A DNA stretch of 64,000 bases from positions 1,922,001 to 1,986,000 of the forward strand of contig AP026541.1 in assembly GCA_026075535.2 (NCBI GenBank), given 5' to 3'. Below are positions 9,933-19,572 of the stretch, one piece after another (within the stretch, counting starts at the first letter, position 1; each line of letters opens with the position of its first letter). Source of the DNA: Tricholoma matsutake (lineage: Eukaryota > Basidiomycota > Agaricomycetes > Agaricales > Tricholomataceae). A model generated the notes under the pieces. It ran no database searches and was not told where the DNA came from. It saw nothing but the letters and a program-made list of their open reading frames with translations. Both the position numbers and the translations under genes were made by a program.

Positions 9933-11321
9933 TCAGAAAAATAGAAGCCCATCTTCTATCTTCCAGTCTTCTAATGCTGATTTTATTGGCGGGGTTCCTT
10001 TCATCTTTAGTGCCTCAATTGCGCTCTTCACCAGGTCATCTTTCATGATACTTCCTGCAAGTAGATCATGAATTTCTGTATCAATGAACTTCATGAATAC
10101 CATTTCAGGTAACATCATGACATCTTCATTATCATTGTCTTCTTCTGGTACATGATCAGCCCTTTGCAACAATGCATCACTTTGCACCATTTGTGATCCA
10201 TGCACATGGACAAGTTGGAGTTCGAATTCTGATAAGAATAGGCTCCATCTTGCCTGTTGTCTGTTCAGTTTCTGTGCCATTCGGAAATACATTAGGTTCT
10301 TGTGATCCGACAGGATTACCACTGGGTGTTCTGAACCCAATAGGTAGTGTCTCCAGGTTTCTAGCGATCGTACTATTGCTAGTAGTTCCCTGTCATATAT
10401 CTTGTAGTTCTGTTCTGTTGGTGTTAGCGCATGCGATATATACCCACATGGGTGCCAATCTCCATTCATATCCCTCTGTCTCAGTACTCCTCCTGTTGCA
10501 TGTTTTGAGGTGTCAGATTCGATTGTGAATGGTTTAGTTGGGTCTGGCATCAGTAGTACCGGTGCTTCTGCAAATTTCCTTTTCAGTGTCTGAAAGGCTT
10601 GTTTGCATTCTGTTGTCCAGTTGAACATCTTGTTCTTCTTTGTCAGTTCATTAAGTGGTCTGCTTGTCTCTGCGAAATGTCTGATGAATTTCCTGTAGAA
10701 GTTCCCAAATCCCAGGAAGGATCTAACTGCTTTTACATTCATTGGGGTGGGCCAATCTTGTATACCTGCCAGTTTTGTGTTGTCCATTGCAATTTCATTG
10801 GGTCGGATGATCAGACCCAAAAATTCCACTTCATGGATGTCAAACTTGCATTTCTCTGGCTTCAGGTATAGGTTGTTTCCTGCCAGTCTTTGCAGTACCC
10901 TTCTTGTCCTTTCCTGGTGTTCATTCTGATCTTTGGAGAATATCAGGATGTCATCCATGTAGATCACAAGCCATCCTTCTCCAATCATATCGTGGAAGAT
11001 CTCATTCATCATTGCCTGGAAGGTCACTGGTGAGTTACATAATCCGAAGAACATCACTGTTGGCTCAAACAGCCCCCTGTTTGTTTTGAAAGCTGCTTTC
11101 CATTGATCGCTGTCTTTTATCCTGACATTGTGATACCCCCATCGGATGTCCAATTTTGTGAACCATTTTGCCCCTCTCAGTTTGTCCAACAGGTCCCCTA
11201 CCAGCGGCAGTGGGTAGGTGTTCTTGATTGTGCCATTGTTCAAATACCTGGAGTCCTGACATGGTCTCAGGGCATCTGAGTCCTTCTTCACAATGAAGAA
11301 GAATGGTGATGCCATGGGCAA
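9933..11321 (-). CDS. Element 2 reverse transcriptase and RNase H
   Basis: A single open stretch of 462 codons. It begins inside RT finger motifs ([22 protein letters not shown]), has VMFFGLCNSPVTFQAMMN, the intact catalytic VIYMDDILIF, the thumb and connection (VRSFLGFGNFYRKFIRHF), and RNase H with the block ending TIESDTSKHATGGVL, then DRELLAIVRSLETWRHYL and ILSDHKNL. The upstream pol part (11322-11760) is joined in sequence but interrupted by stops (for example GYI*PSKLP). It converts retrotransposon RNA to DNA. The open frame is a fragment of Pol, not a free gene; the first Met is only the first after a stop. Confidence 0.88.
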   Translation of the reverse strand: MPMASPFFFIVKKDSDALRPCQDSRYLNNGTIKNTYPLPLVGDLLDKLRGAKWFTKLDIRWGYHNVRIKDSDQWKAAFKTNRGLFEPTVMFFGLCNSPVTFQAMMNEIFHDMIGEGWLVIYMDDILIFSKDQNEHQERTRRVLQRLAGNNLYLKPEKCKFDIHEVEFLGLIIRPNEIAMDNTKLAGIQDWPTPMNVKAVRSFLGFGNFYRKFIRHFAETSRPLNELTKKNKMFNWTTECKQAFQTLKRKFAEAPVLLMPDPTKPFTIESDTSKHATGGVLRQRDMNGDWHPCGYISHALTPTEQNYKIYDRELLAIVRSLETWRHYLLGSEHPVVILSDHKNLMYFRMAQKLNRQQARWSLFLSEFELQLVHVHGSQMVQSDALLQRADHVPEEDNDNEDVMMLPEMVFMKFIDTEIHDLLAGSIMKDDLVKSAIEALKMKGTPPIKSALEDWKIEDGLLFF

Positions 11322-11762
11322 TTTTGATGGTCAGATGTATCCTTTTTCTAGGCTTTCATCAAGAAACTCATCGAGTTTCTTCTGTTCTGCCAGTGATAAT
11401 GGGTAGACCCTGCAATCCTTTGCCATAAAGTCCAGTTTCAGTTCGATCACATGATCCCAGGGTCTTGATTCTGGGAATCTTTCCAATGCTTCCTTTTCAA
11501 ATATCCATTGGTACTCCTTGTACTGTTTAGGGAGTAGTTCATCCAGGGTCTTCTGTTTGGGGTCTCCTTCCTTCTTATGTGTCAGGTGCTGTGAGACCGA
11601 TGTTTTTGCCCTAATCCAGATATTCTGTCCATATGCATATCATGGTGATCCTTGTGCCTTCACAATCCGGGAGATTGTCTTCGTCACTTGGGAGTATGAG
11701 TTGGCTCGTCATACTCCTCTGTCAGTGGTGTCTTAATTGGTTTGAATATTGACGGGTTCTCC

Positions 11763-12737
11763 TCAGATGTAGGCAACTAGTAGCTCGTCGTCTGCGATCT
11801 CTTGTTCGGGTGTCCCTTCCAGTTGTTCCATTGCCTGTTCTGTTGCCTGTTTGTGGTTTGCCGGTGCTGGGTTTTCCTTCCCAGTGTCTTCTTTGTCTTG
11901 TGGGCCAATGGGCTCCACATTCTGAAGAGTCGTGACCGTGATCTCTTCATCTTCTACCTCTTCAATCATTGTTCTCCTTGTTTCGACGGGCATTCTGCTT
12001 CCTCCCAGTTTAGTGCAGAGGGTTTCTCCCATCTGTTTTGCTTTGGCCGCAATTCTTCGGCATATTGCTAGTCGTTCTTCATTTGCCGGTTTCTTTTTGA
12101 GGGTGAGCTTCTCCGGTTCTTTAGTGGCTATCCGGCGCCATGTCAGTCGCTCTTCTTCTTTTGCCTTCGTTTCGAGGGCCATCTTTTCTTTTGCTTTGGT
12201 GACCATCTTTTGGGTCCATGCCCATTTCTCTTCTTTTGTCATCTCTTCAAAGGCTTTCCCTTCTTCTTTGACTATCTTCCAGTGCCATGCCAGATGTTCA
12301 TCATTGGGTTTCTCTGTTTGCACCCTCCTGATAAGGGTTCTTCCTTTTCCAAACAAGAATTCGGGGTGGGTTCTATCGGTCGTTCGGAATTGGAAGGTTC
12401 CAATTCTCCAGTCAATCACTGGGTTGATTCTTCTGAGCCATGGCAGACCCAGGATGATTGATTCTTTTCCCAATCCTGCAATGAGGAAGGTTGTTGGGAA
12501 AGATCTTCCGTTGATTGTTAAGAGTCCCTTGGCATAGTGGGAGATCTCCCCTTTCTTGTTCAGGGTTCCATCCATGTTCTTGACCCTGATTACACTCTCC
12601 AAGGGGTGTAGCTCAAATCTGCTGCTCTCCATGAATTTGTGGCTCATGAATATCCCTCCTGCTCCTGAGTCGAGTAGGGCTTTGGTTTCAACGGCTTTCC
12701 CTCTGCCTGCTCCTAGCACTTTGACATCCAAATGCAT
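11763..12737 (-). CDS. Element 2 protease and Lys/Glu-rich linker
   Basis: The open stretch has ALLDSGAGGIFMS, the retropepsin active site, near its start, then the ILGLPWLRRINPVIDWRIGTF block. A long charged region follows with repeats rich in Lys, Glu and Ala (EEKWAWTQKMVTKAKEKM-like units, about residues 170-270), ending IADDELLVAYI. The linker is probably a coiled coil. The same arrangement is in element 1, where it is broken. Gag lies upstream and RT downstream on the same strand. Confidence 0.85.
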   Translation of the reverse strand: MHLDVKVLGAGRGKAVETKALLDSGAGGIFMSHKFMESSRFELHPLESVIRVKNMDGTLNKKGEISHYAKGLLTINGRSFPTTFLIAGLGKESIILGLPWLRRINPVIDWRIGTFQFRTTDRTHPEFLFGKGRTLIRRVQTEKPNDEHLAWHWKIVKEEGKAFEEMTKEEKWAWTQKMVTKAKEKMALETKAKEEERLTWRRIATKEPEKLTLKKKPANEERLAICRRIAAKAKQMGETLCTKLGGSRMPVETRRTMIEEVEDEEITVTTLQNVEPIGPQDKEDTGKENPAPANHKQATEQAMEQLEGTPEQEIADDELLVAYI

Positions 12738-12839
12738 AGATTAATTCTTCAAAGTGGCTAGCAGTACAGAGCAGACAGAGAGTTTGGTGGTACCTGGCAT
12801 CGAGGCAGGCCACCTCTTCAAAAACCCTCATCCCCTATC

Positions 12840-13669
12840 AAGGCAAGAGCCTTTTTCTTCCCTTCTTCATTGAGTTCTTTCATGATCACTCAGATCTTTG
12901 TGTAGGCTTCTTCGCCTTTCTTCTTTGGGAATGACCAGTTTTCAGTCCTTGTTTCCCCTTTCTTGTGCTCGGTTGCTCTGTGTCCTGGCTGGTGGCATAC
13001 AAAGCACAATCCCTTCTTCATGTGCTCAATCCTCTCTTGATAGGAGAGTCAGTTGATCTTGAGCAGGCCTTCCTTTGTCTTGGAGCTCGGTAGCCTCTTT
13101 GCTAAGGCCTCTTGTGCTCTCCCGGTTATGGCCTTTGCTCTCCTCCATTGTCCATCATATTTGGAGGCAGCGTTGATCATCCCTTCCAATGTTGTGGGGA
13201 TTGTTTCCATGTTAAAAACTCTTTTGAGGAGTCTTGGGTTCAGTCCATCCATGAAGAGCTCTATGAGGGCAGTATCGTCGTTGATTCCTGCCTTCTCTCG
13301 CATGATTCGGAACTGCGCAATGTAGTCCTCCAGGTCCTGCCCCTGCTTCAATGTTTTCATCTCAGTCCTGGCTCTCCCTGCTTTGTCAATTGGGGTGAAT
13401 GCTGTCTTGAGCATCGCTTCAAAGGTTGACCATGTTCCTAGGTCTTCCTTTTCTGCCCATGTCTGTGCCCAGGGTGCAGCGGTTCCTCCATTCATAAATG
13501 ACAGTGCAACAATGATTTTCTTCTCATTGGTGTCATAGATCCCATGGTTTACTCTCAAATAGAGTTTTACTTCTTGTAGGAACTTTGCAGTTCTGGTTTG
13601 GTCCCCTGTGAAGTCAGATGGGGTTTGGATTCTGATTTCTTTGGTCGACACGGTGGGTTCAGTAGACAT
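12840..13669 (-). pseudogene. Element 2 gag
   Basis: The start at 13669 (MSTEPTVSTKEIRIQTPSDF) is the first Met after the leader, and the capsid frame is open to 13049. It contains LYLRVNHGIYDTNEKK, PWAQTWAEKEDLGTWSTFEA and EDYIAQFRIMREKAGIND. A stop at 13049-13051 (IN*LSYQER) separates it from the zinc knuckle CFVCHQPGHRATEH (about 12970-13012), which as in element 1 has His as its last ligand. The capsid part is in better condition than in element 1. Confidence 0.85.
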
Positions 13670-13953
13670 GTTGGTGTTGTCATCAGATAGGGAGAATGGA
13701 TCTTGTTCTGGGGTTTCTTCTTTATTGGAAGATCTGAAATCTTCTTTGTCAAGGTATCGGGGTTCCTCGTTACTGGTTCTCCTTGAGAACCACTTCTGTG
13801 CTGGTTCCGAGTATCATACTAGTCGACCCTGGTACCTATACCACGGGGTTCCTCCTGATGATGATGCTCTGGTTGGAGGTCTGTCTGGGCTTTGTCTGAA
13901 AGACATTGTGTCTGCACCTAGGTAGGTGGACTGCGTAGATCAGCTTGACCTTT

Positions 13954-14667
13954 TGTTAAGACTATTGGTCTCAACTCAGCCTTGGCTTCATTCATCACAG
14001 TTGGAGGCTTTCCAACTGTCGCTGTATCACACTAGGAGGTTTTCCTAGTGTATCGGGTTTCTACCTTCGCTTGGGTACTTCCTCAAGATGTTACGGCTAT
14101 CCGTACTCAGAGGCTTTCTGAGTAGACCGTCGGTTCATATGTCACAGTTGGAGGCTTTCCAACTGTCGAGTTCAAGTTATCACAACTCAGAGGCTTTCTG
14201 AGTTGTCAAGTTGTTCAGATGAGTTTAAGACCATTGTTTGAATTAGGTCAAGCTGAGTACTACACAGAGTATAACTACAGCTTATATATGGTTCTAGGAC
14301 TACCTATTGTCCAATCGGAAAGAGAGATCCTTGTCAAGTAATAATAGAGAGAACAATAGAACAACAAGCCTCGTGCCTAGCATGAGGCATCCAATGTCAT
14401 GGAGTGCTGCAGCACAGCATGTCAAAGAACAATAACAGATAAGCCTCATGCCAAGCATGAGACATCCAATGTCATGGATCCGATGTCAAGGACTGCCATG
14501 GCGCAGCCTGTCAATCAGTGGTAGTCATATCGGAGGGTCCCATCAGGAATGAGTCGTGTCGTGAGCAGAGGGAAAGAAAAATGAAATACCCAGTCTCCCC
14601 GGAGTATGCTCTAGTCATCATGGGTTATGATCCTGGCCTAGCAGGTCCTGATAGGAAAACTGTAAAA
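13954..14667 (-). repeat. 5' LTR of element 2 (714 bp)
   Basis: It spans TGTTAAGACTATTGG at 13954 to CTGTAAAA at 14667 and is followed by the CATGC target duplication. It is about 15 bp longer than the 3' LTR because a CCGATGTCA-type module near 14470-14485 is repeated. The hairpin array lies at about 13997-14205. Confidence 0.9.
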
Positions 14668-16363
14668 CATGCTCTCAAATCCCAATATTGCACCTAGTGC
14701 TAGCATCAACTGATGGATTGTTTCCATTTTAACGTTCCACTTCATGCTAGTTCATGTTGCAGGTATGCACCATGGGCTGGACAGTCTTTTGCAATGTCCT
14801 CGACAAACCAAAGATGACAATACTGAAGTAGAAGAAGAATCCGCCGACTGGATCGACAAACTACATGGTTTTGTTCACCAAATCAACCCAATCTCGATTT
14901 GACCTTTCCCCTCTCATGCGACTTATCCAACTTTTGCCCAAGCTTCAGATTTCAGTAAGGGGGAGGATGTTTCATATGAAGACATACCTCGATCGGACAA
15001 AACAAAGAAAGAAGACAAATGATTACTGCTCATTCATAGATGGTTAGACGATATGGTGCAACCCCCAAATCTATCAGACACCGAGTAAGCTACCTTCATG
15101 CGATATTGCACCAAGTTCTTCATAGATTCCAGAAAACTATGGCAAAAAGATCATCACGGAGAACACAAGATCGTTGCAATTCCAGAACGTCGCATCAATA
15201 TTATCCAGTCATCACATGACCATATCGGACACAAAATGATCTTTGCCATGAAGTCTCATGTCGCCCTACAATTCTGGTGGCCCAACCTGAAAGCCAATAT
15301 TGCATGGTACATCCAAATGTGCCACTACTGTCAGTTGCAACAAACTCGAAATCTCCTTATTCCACCAATTGTCGCCACCCCCGCCCCCCTATTCAGAAAA
15401 GTCTACATCGACACAATGCACATGCCGCCTTCTGGCGGATATTGCTATATAGTACAAGGTCGATGTTCGATATTGTACTGGCCGGAGTTCAGGATGCTTT
15501 GCAGTGAAACAGCAAAGACCATCGGCAATTGGATCTTCAAAGAAATCATTTGTCGATGGGGCTTGCTTTACGAGATCATTACTGACAACGGCCCAGCATT
15601 TCTTGCTGCTCTCGAATACTTGTCAAAGTGCTATCATATTAATCACATTCGGATAAGTGGCTACAATTCTCGTGCCAATGGCCTCGTCAAACGAGCCCAC
15701 TTCAACATACAACAATCACTCTACAAGGCCATCAATGGCAATCAAACTCAATGGTCAGTTGGGACCTACTCGGTCTTTTGGGCAGAATGGGTAACAGTTC
15801 AAAAACGAATGGGCTGTTTGCCCTATTGGGTGATCACAGGTTCTCATCCACTCATCCCTCTCAACATCTCAGAAGTGACATATCTACAGCCACCACCCAA
15901 CTCAATACTTTCCTCCACTAATCTCATCGCCTGATGCACTATCGCACTACAGAAATTCTCGACCGATCTCGAAGTACTCTACTCTAGAGTCTACACCGCT
16001 CGACAAGAAGCTGCGAAATGCTTCAAAGAAATTCACAAGCGAACGATTCGAGACTACAATTTCAAAAAAGGTGACCTTGTACTCATGCAAAACACACAGA
16101 TTGAGAAAGCCCTTAATCAAAAAATGCGAGCTCAATATCTCAGTCCACTCATTGTTATCGCACAAAACTACAGTGGCGCTTATATTCTTTGTGAGCTCGA
16201 TGGTTCAGTTCTTCATCGACCAGTAGCTGCTTTCCAAGTTCTTCCCTATCTAGCACAAAAATTGATTCCCCTTCCTCCAAACTTCTTTGATATCGACGAT
16301 CATCGGCTCAAACAACTTCGAACAACATTGGATGTCGACGGAGACATTGATGAAGACGAATAG
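14668..16363 (+). mobile_element. Old Ty3/Gypsy element P1, right portion (RNase H end, integrase)
   Basis: P1 continues in sequence across the element 2 insertion. The RNase H end (LTFHFMLVHVAGMHHGLDSLLQ, about 14730-14800) is followed by the integrase and a C-terminal tail ending DGDIDEDE at 16363. After the stop come pyrimidine- and AT-rich DNA and possibly the P1 3' LTR, whose ends I could not fix. Confidence 0.85.
15098..16363 (+). pseudogene. P1 integrase with altered catalytic Glu
   Basis: An open stretch of 278 codons (15098-15934) has the HHCC zinc region (HDHIGHKMIF then CHYCQLQQTR), the core with YIDTMHMPPSG (first Asp) and EIITDNGPAFLAAL (second Asp), and ISGYNSRANGLVKRAHF, where integrases have Glu at the Lys (15689-15691). 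After a stop at 15932 the C-terminal part continues through 16085-16363 (MRAQYLSPLIV, the C-terminal barrel). Loss of the third catalytic acid plus stops makes it inactive. There is no chromodomain at the end, unlike elements 1-3 and G4. Confidence 0.82.
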
Positions 16364-17081
16364 ACCATTTTTCTTTTCTTTTTCTTACTTGCAATATTGA
16401 AACAGAATCTCGATCTTATAACAGTGTACTATTACAAGTCGCAATATTGTTTGAAACATGTTTGCGCAAGCTCGACAGGGTTTTTCAGCTATGGAGTTCT
16501 GAGCCTTTCCCCTATGTCTCATTTTGATGAATCATCCATCTTACTTTCTTTTTCTTTTTCTCTCCTATGTTTTATTTGCATATATCTTACATTTCTTGGT
16601 TTTGAGCATGCACAATATTTCTCATTTCAAACTTATCTCACTCAGACACAACAAAAATGATAAAACTAAAACAATACAACAAATTTCTATTGGGATTCCT
16701 CCCACTTCCTCTCCAAAACCTTGATCTCCTCCATCAGTACCTCTACCTCCAGCTTCTTTCGCACCAGCACTTCCGCAAGATATCAATGCTGGAGCCATGC
16801 TGTGTCTGACGCTGTCATCTCCTCCTTGACCACACCACAACCTTGGGTTTGACCTCTCACTCTCTCGCCTTTCCTTTTCCCTTCTCCTTCTCAGCCGATT
16901 TCCCCTTCGTCTTCGTCATTCATTTTGGGTGCTCGTCAACTTTTGAGGGCCTGGCCTCCGCGTTTTGGATGGGCTGGATGGCCCGAATGCATACCGCTAA
17001 GCAATCATACATATTTAGCGATCATAATTGTTAATGAGTGATTTCACTTACTACGTCTTCAGCTTTGAGTTGAACACAAGA
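16364..17081. other. Non-coding or decayed stretch between P1 and the Copia element
   Basis: No convincing gene. The left part is pyrimidine-rich and may be the P1 3' LTR or leader. On the minus strand about 16690-16785 a short open segment, AEVLVRKKLEVEVLMEEIK..., looks like a charged coiled coil, possibly the remnant of another element ORF. The Copia gag begins abruptly near 17082, so that element is 5'-truncated. Confidence 0.4.
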
Positions 17082-17983
17082 AATTGGCCACTGTAGGGGT
17101 CAAGATTGAGGAGAAGGACTACCATTCAACAATCATCAGCTGCTTACCCCCTTCCCTTGCCAACTTTGCCTCTAGTCTCATTGCAGCTGCTTGTGTCAAT
17201 GATCCCAAGAAGGAAGTCCACCCCAACACTCTTATCTCCGTCATTTCTGAGGAATTCAAGCACCATGCAACTCATCAATCACTGCAGCAAGGTGTCAAAG
17301 ACTGATAGTCAAGATGAAGCCTTGGCAGTGACCTCTGGGAAGGACAAGTTGAGGAAACCTCAGGGTGTATGCTGGAACTGCAGACAGAAGGGACACTTTA
17401 AGGACAAGTGTGACAAGCCCCCCAAGGTACCAGGTGGTGAAAAGGGTGGCTCATCAAAGAAGGGCAGCTCTGCTAATGCTGCCATCAAGTCTGATTCAGA
17501 TTCTGAGGCAGAGGGAGCTTTCTTTGTTGAGATGCAGGAGGATTTGGATGACAGTGACTCGTTACCTGATTTACAGAGTGTATCAAATTCTTCTGAAGGA
17601 TCAGATGCTGGGGACAATTCTGATGGTGATGATGATTGGTTTTCCGAGGTCAATGAGGATGACATGGGCAGTTTTGATCTTGCTCCATGTGGTGGCTGGG
17701 AATCCGAGGAGTTATCTGGGGCTGATGGAAGCAAGTGTAGCTCATTTGTCAGTGTTGACCTGGACTCGGAAAGGGCCACTGAGGAAATCATAGCACATGT
17801 TGGTGCTGGCAATGACCCTGCGAACTCACCTCATGCTGAAGTTTATGATTCTGGGAGTACCCAACACCTCTCCCCATTTTGTGAAGACCTAGAGAATTTC
17901 ACCAAAATTTCCCCAAAAACATTCTGAGCTGTGAACAAACAGAATTTTTCAGCTGTTGGAATGGGCGAGCTGACAGTTGACGT
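17082..17983 (+). pseudogene. Copia gag zinc knuckle and protease
   Basis: The gag end (IISCLPPSLANFASSLIAAA) is followed by a frameshift near 17290, then a zinc knuckle CWNCRQKGHFKDKC (17372-17413), a Ser/Asp/Glu-rich linker, and the protease active site VYDSGSTQHLSPF (17842-17880). A TGA at 17925-17927 interrupts the protease. The reading frame is then cut by the insertion at 17984 and resumes at about 19573. Gag forms particles and the protease matures the polyprotein. Confidence 0.82.
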
Positions 17984-19568
17984 TAGTGTTTCAAGGTCCA
18001 GTCTATAGGACCAAAAATGACCATAGGACCGAACTGGACTGAACCATGGTCCGGTCTTTTTTTCGGTTGTGGTTGCCCATATTTGGGGTCATTCCGGTTG
18101 CCGGTTGCCTTATTTCAAAAATCTTTGAAAACTGTTCAAACACTGGTTGCAATCAGTTGCAACCAGTCTTTTCACAGTATTATATACTTGTATAAAAGTA
18201 ATACTTTACAAGAAAATACAACTAATATGTACTATATTAATACTATTTACTATTTATACTAGATACTATGTCAAGGAATGGACATGGGACAAGCCTGGGG
18301 GAAGAAGCATTCAAAGAAATGAGTGCTTATATACCCCATGGCTGTGCACAGACCATTTGGTTGTGCTTGCATCCCAAAAAACAGAAAGTGGCACCACTTG
18401 CAAAATAATTCCCACAACCATCAACAACCCACAATGCCGCTTTCTCTCCACCGTTTGCTCTCACCACCAACAACGCCTGCACCGCCTAGCTCAGAAGCAC
18501 CCCCACCTCAACTAGATGACCACAAAGTGGGCCCAAATGATGACTAGCATGTCATTTGGGTCCCAGGTATGGTTTTTATTGTTGATTTCTTCTTTTTTAC
18601 TAACTAAACCTTTTCTTTTTAGTTTCTTACCTTTGATAATGACACCATGTGATTGCTCAACCCTGCCACATGCCCTCATGACATGGCGCTAACACCAATG
18701 GCAGCTGTGCCAACAACAATGTGGTGTTGCCTGCAAAGTGCACCCAAACGACAAGTATTGTCGTTTGGGCCATAAGGGTACATTTTTATGATTGATCTCT
18801 TACTTCTACTAATTAACTAAACATTCTTTTTTCTTTTTAGGTTCTTGCCACTTGATAACAACATCTCCCACCCACACCCCAACCTCTCATGTACCCCATG
18901 CCCTACATGGCTGCTGTGAGCCTCTGCTCACAGAGTCACAATTTCTGGACAATGACACGTGATTGCCATGTCACAGTGCCACCACTCTGCTGTGAGCCAC
19001 TGCTCATAGGGGGAGATGGAGGTGCTGATGGCAAATGACAATGCCAACCAACAACAAACAGCAGGGACAACAAACAGTGGGGAAGACAAACAAACAGGGT
19101 GGACAATGAACGAACAGTGGGGACAATGAATGAACAGCAGGGACAACAATGCAGGGACAATGAACAGTGGGGAAGTCAAACAAACGGGGTGGGCAATGAA
19201 TGAGCAGCGGGGACAACAATGCAGGGACAACAAATGCAGGAACAACGACAGGTTGCCTTTCTTTTTCTTTTATTTCTTTCTTTCTTAGCCTTCTTTTTTT
19301 TATTCTATTGGCACTGCTGCGAGCACCTGCTCACAGGGTGTGGATGTAATTAGTTTTATTAGTATATAATAGAATTTAATTAGACTAGAAAATTGGTAGT
19401 AAAACTGGTCAAAACCAGTCTTTTGAGGGCAACTGAACTGAATGGGACTGGTCCTATTCAGTTTGGTTGCGGTCCTTCAATTGTGGGCAATGGTTTGGAC
19501 CAGTTGTGGTCCATGGTTGCCCCTCTTGGGGGTCAAAAAACCAGACCAAACCAGACCTTAAAACACTA
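17984..19568. mobile_element. Non-autonomous hAT-like DNA transposon in the Copia protease
   Basis: This 1,585 bp insertion splits the Copia coding sequence. Its ends are inverted repeats: TAGTGTTTCAAGGTCCAG on the left, and on the right the complement TAGTGTTTTAAGGTCTGG, which differs by transitions. Next to the ends on both sides are related segments rich in CCGGTC/GGACCG and TGGTTGC. There is no transposase ORF. TAGTGTTT-type ends resemble fungal hAT elements; a clean 8 bp target duplication is not visible (GTTGACGT and GCTCACAG share four positions), so the superfamily is inferred. Confidence 0.65.
19035..19245. repeat. Degenerate minisatellite, GGGGACAAYRAACAG-type unit
   Basis: About ten imperfect copies of a 14-20 bp purine-rich unit (variants of GGACAATGAACAGTGGGGA and GACAACAATGCAGG) occur in a row inside the hAT-like insertion. 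The opposite strand is open by chance because the repeat lacks stops, and those frames are not genes. Confidence 0.75.
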
Positions 19569-19572
19569 GCTC

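Larger units (their letters stand above)
7123..14667 (-). mobile_element. Complete Ty3/Gypsy chromovirus, element 2 (7,545 bp)
   Basis: Both LTRs are present (7123-7821 and 13954-14667), and the element is flanked by a 5 bp target duplication CATGC (7118-7122 and 14668-14672). In element sense the order is 5' LTR, gag, protease, RT, RNase H, integrase with chromodomain, an extra zinc-knuckle ORF, 3' LTR. The outermost A of the right LTR edge differs (TGTAAAA instead of TGTAACA). The RT active site YMDD is intact, but stops in integrase and before RT show that this copy cannot move on its own. Confidence 0.92.

Noticed and set aside
11932..12537. 201-codon plus-strand open frame in element 2
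   Set aside because: Mirror of the protease/linker frame on the minus strand.
18928..19245. Three overlapping minus frames rich in Cys, Pro and Ser
   Set aside because: They arise from a minisatellite lacking stop codons; no domain and no start context.
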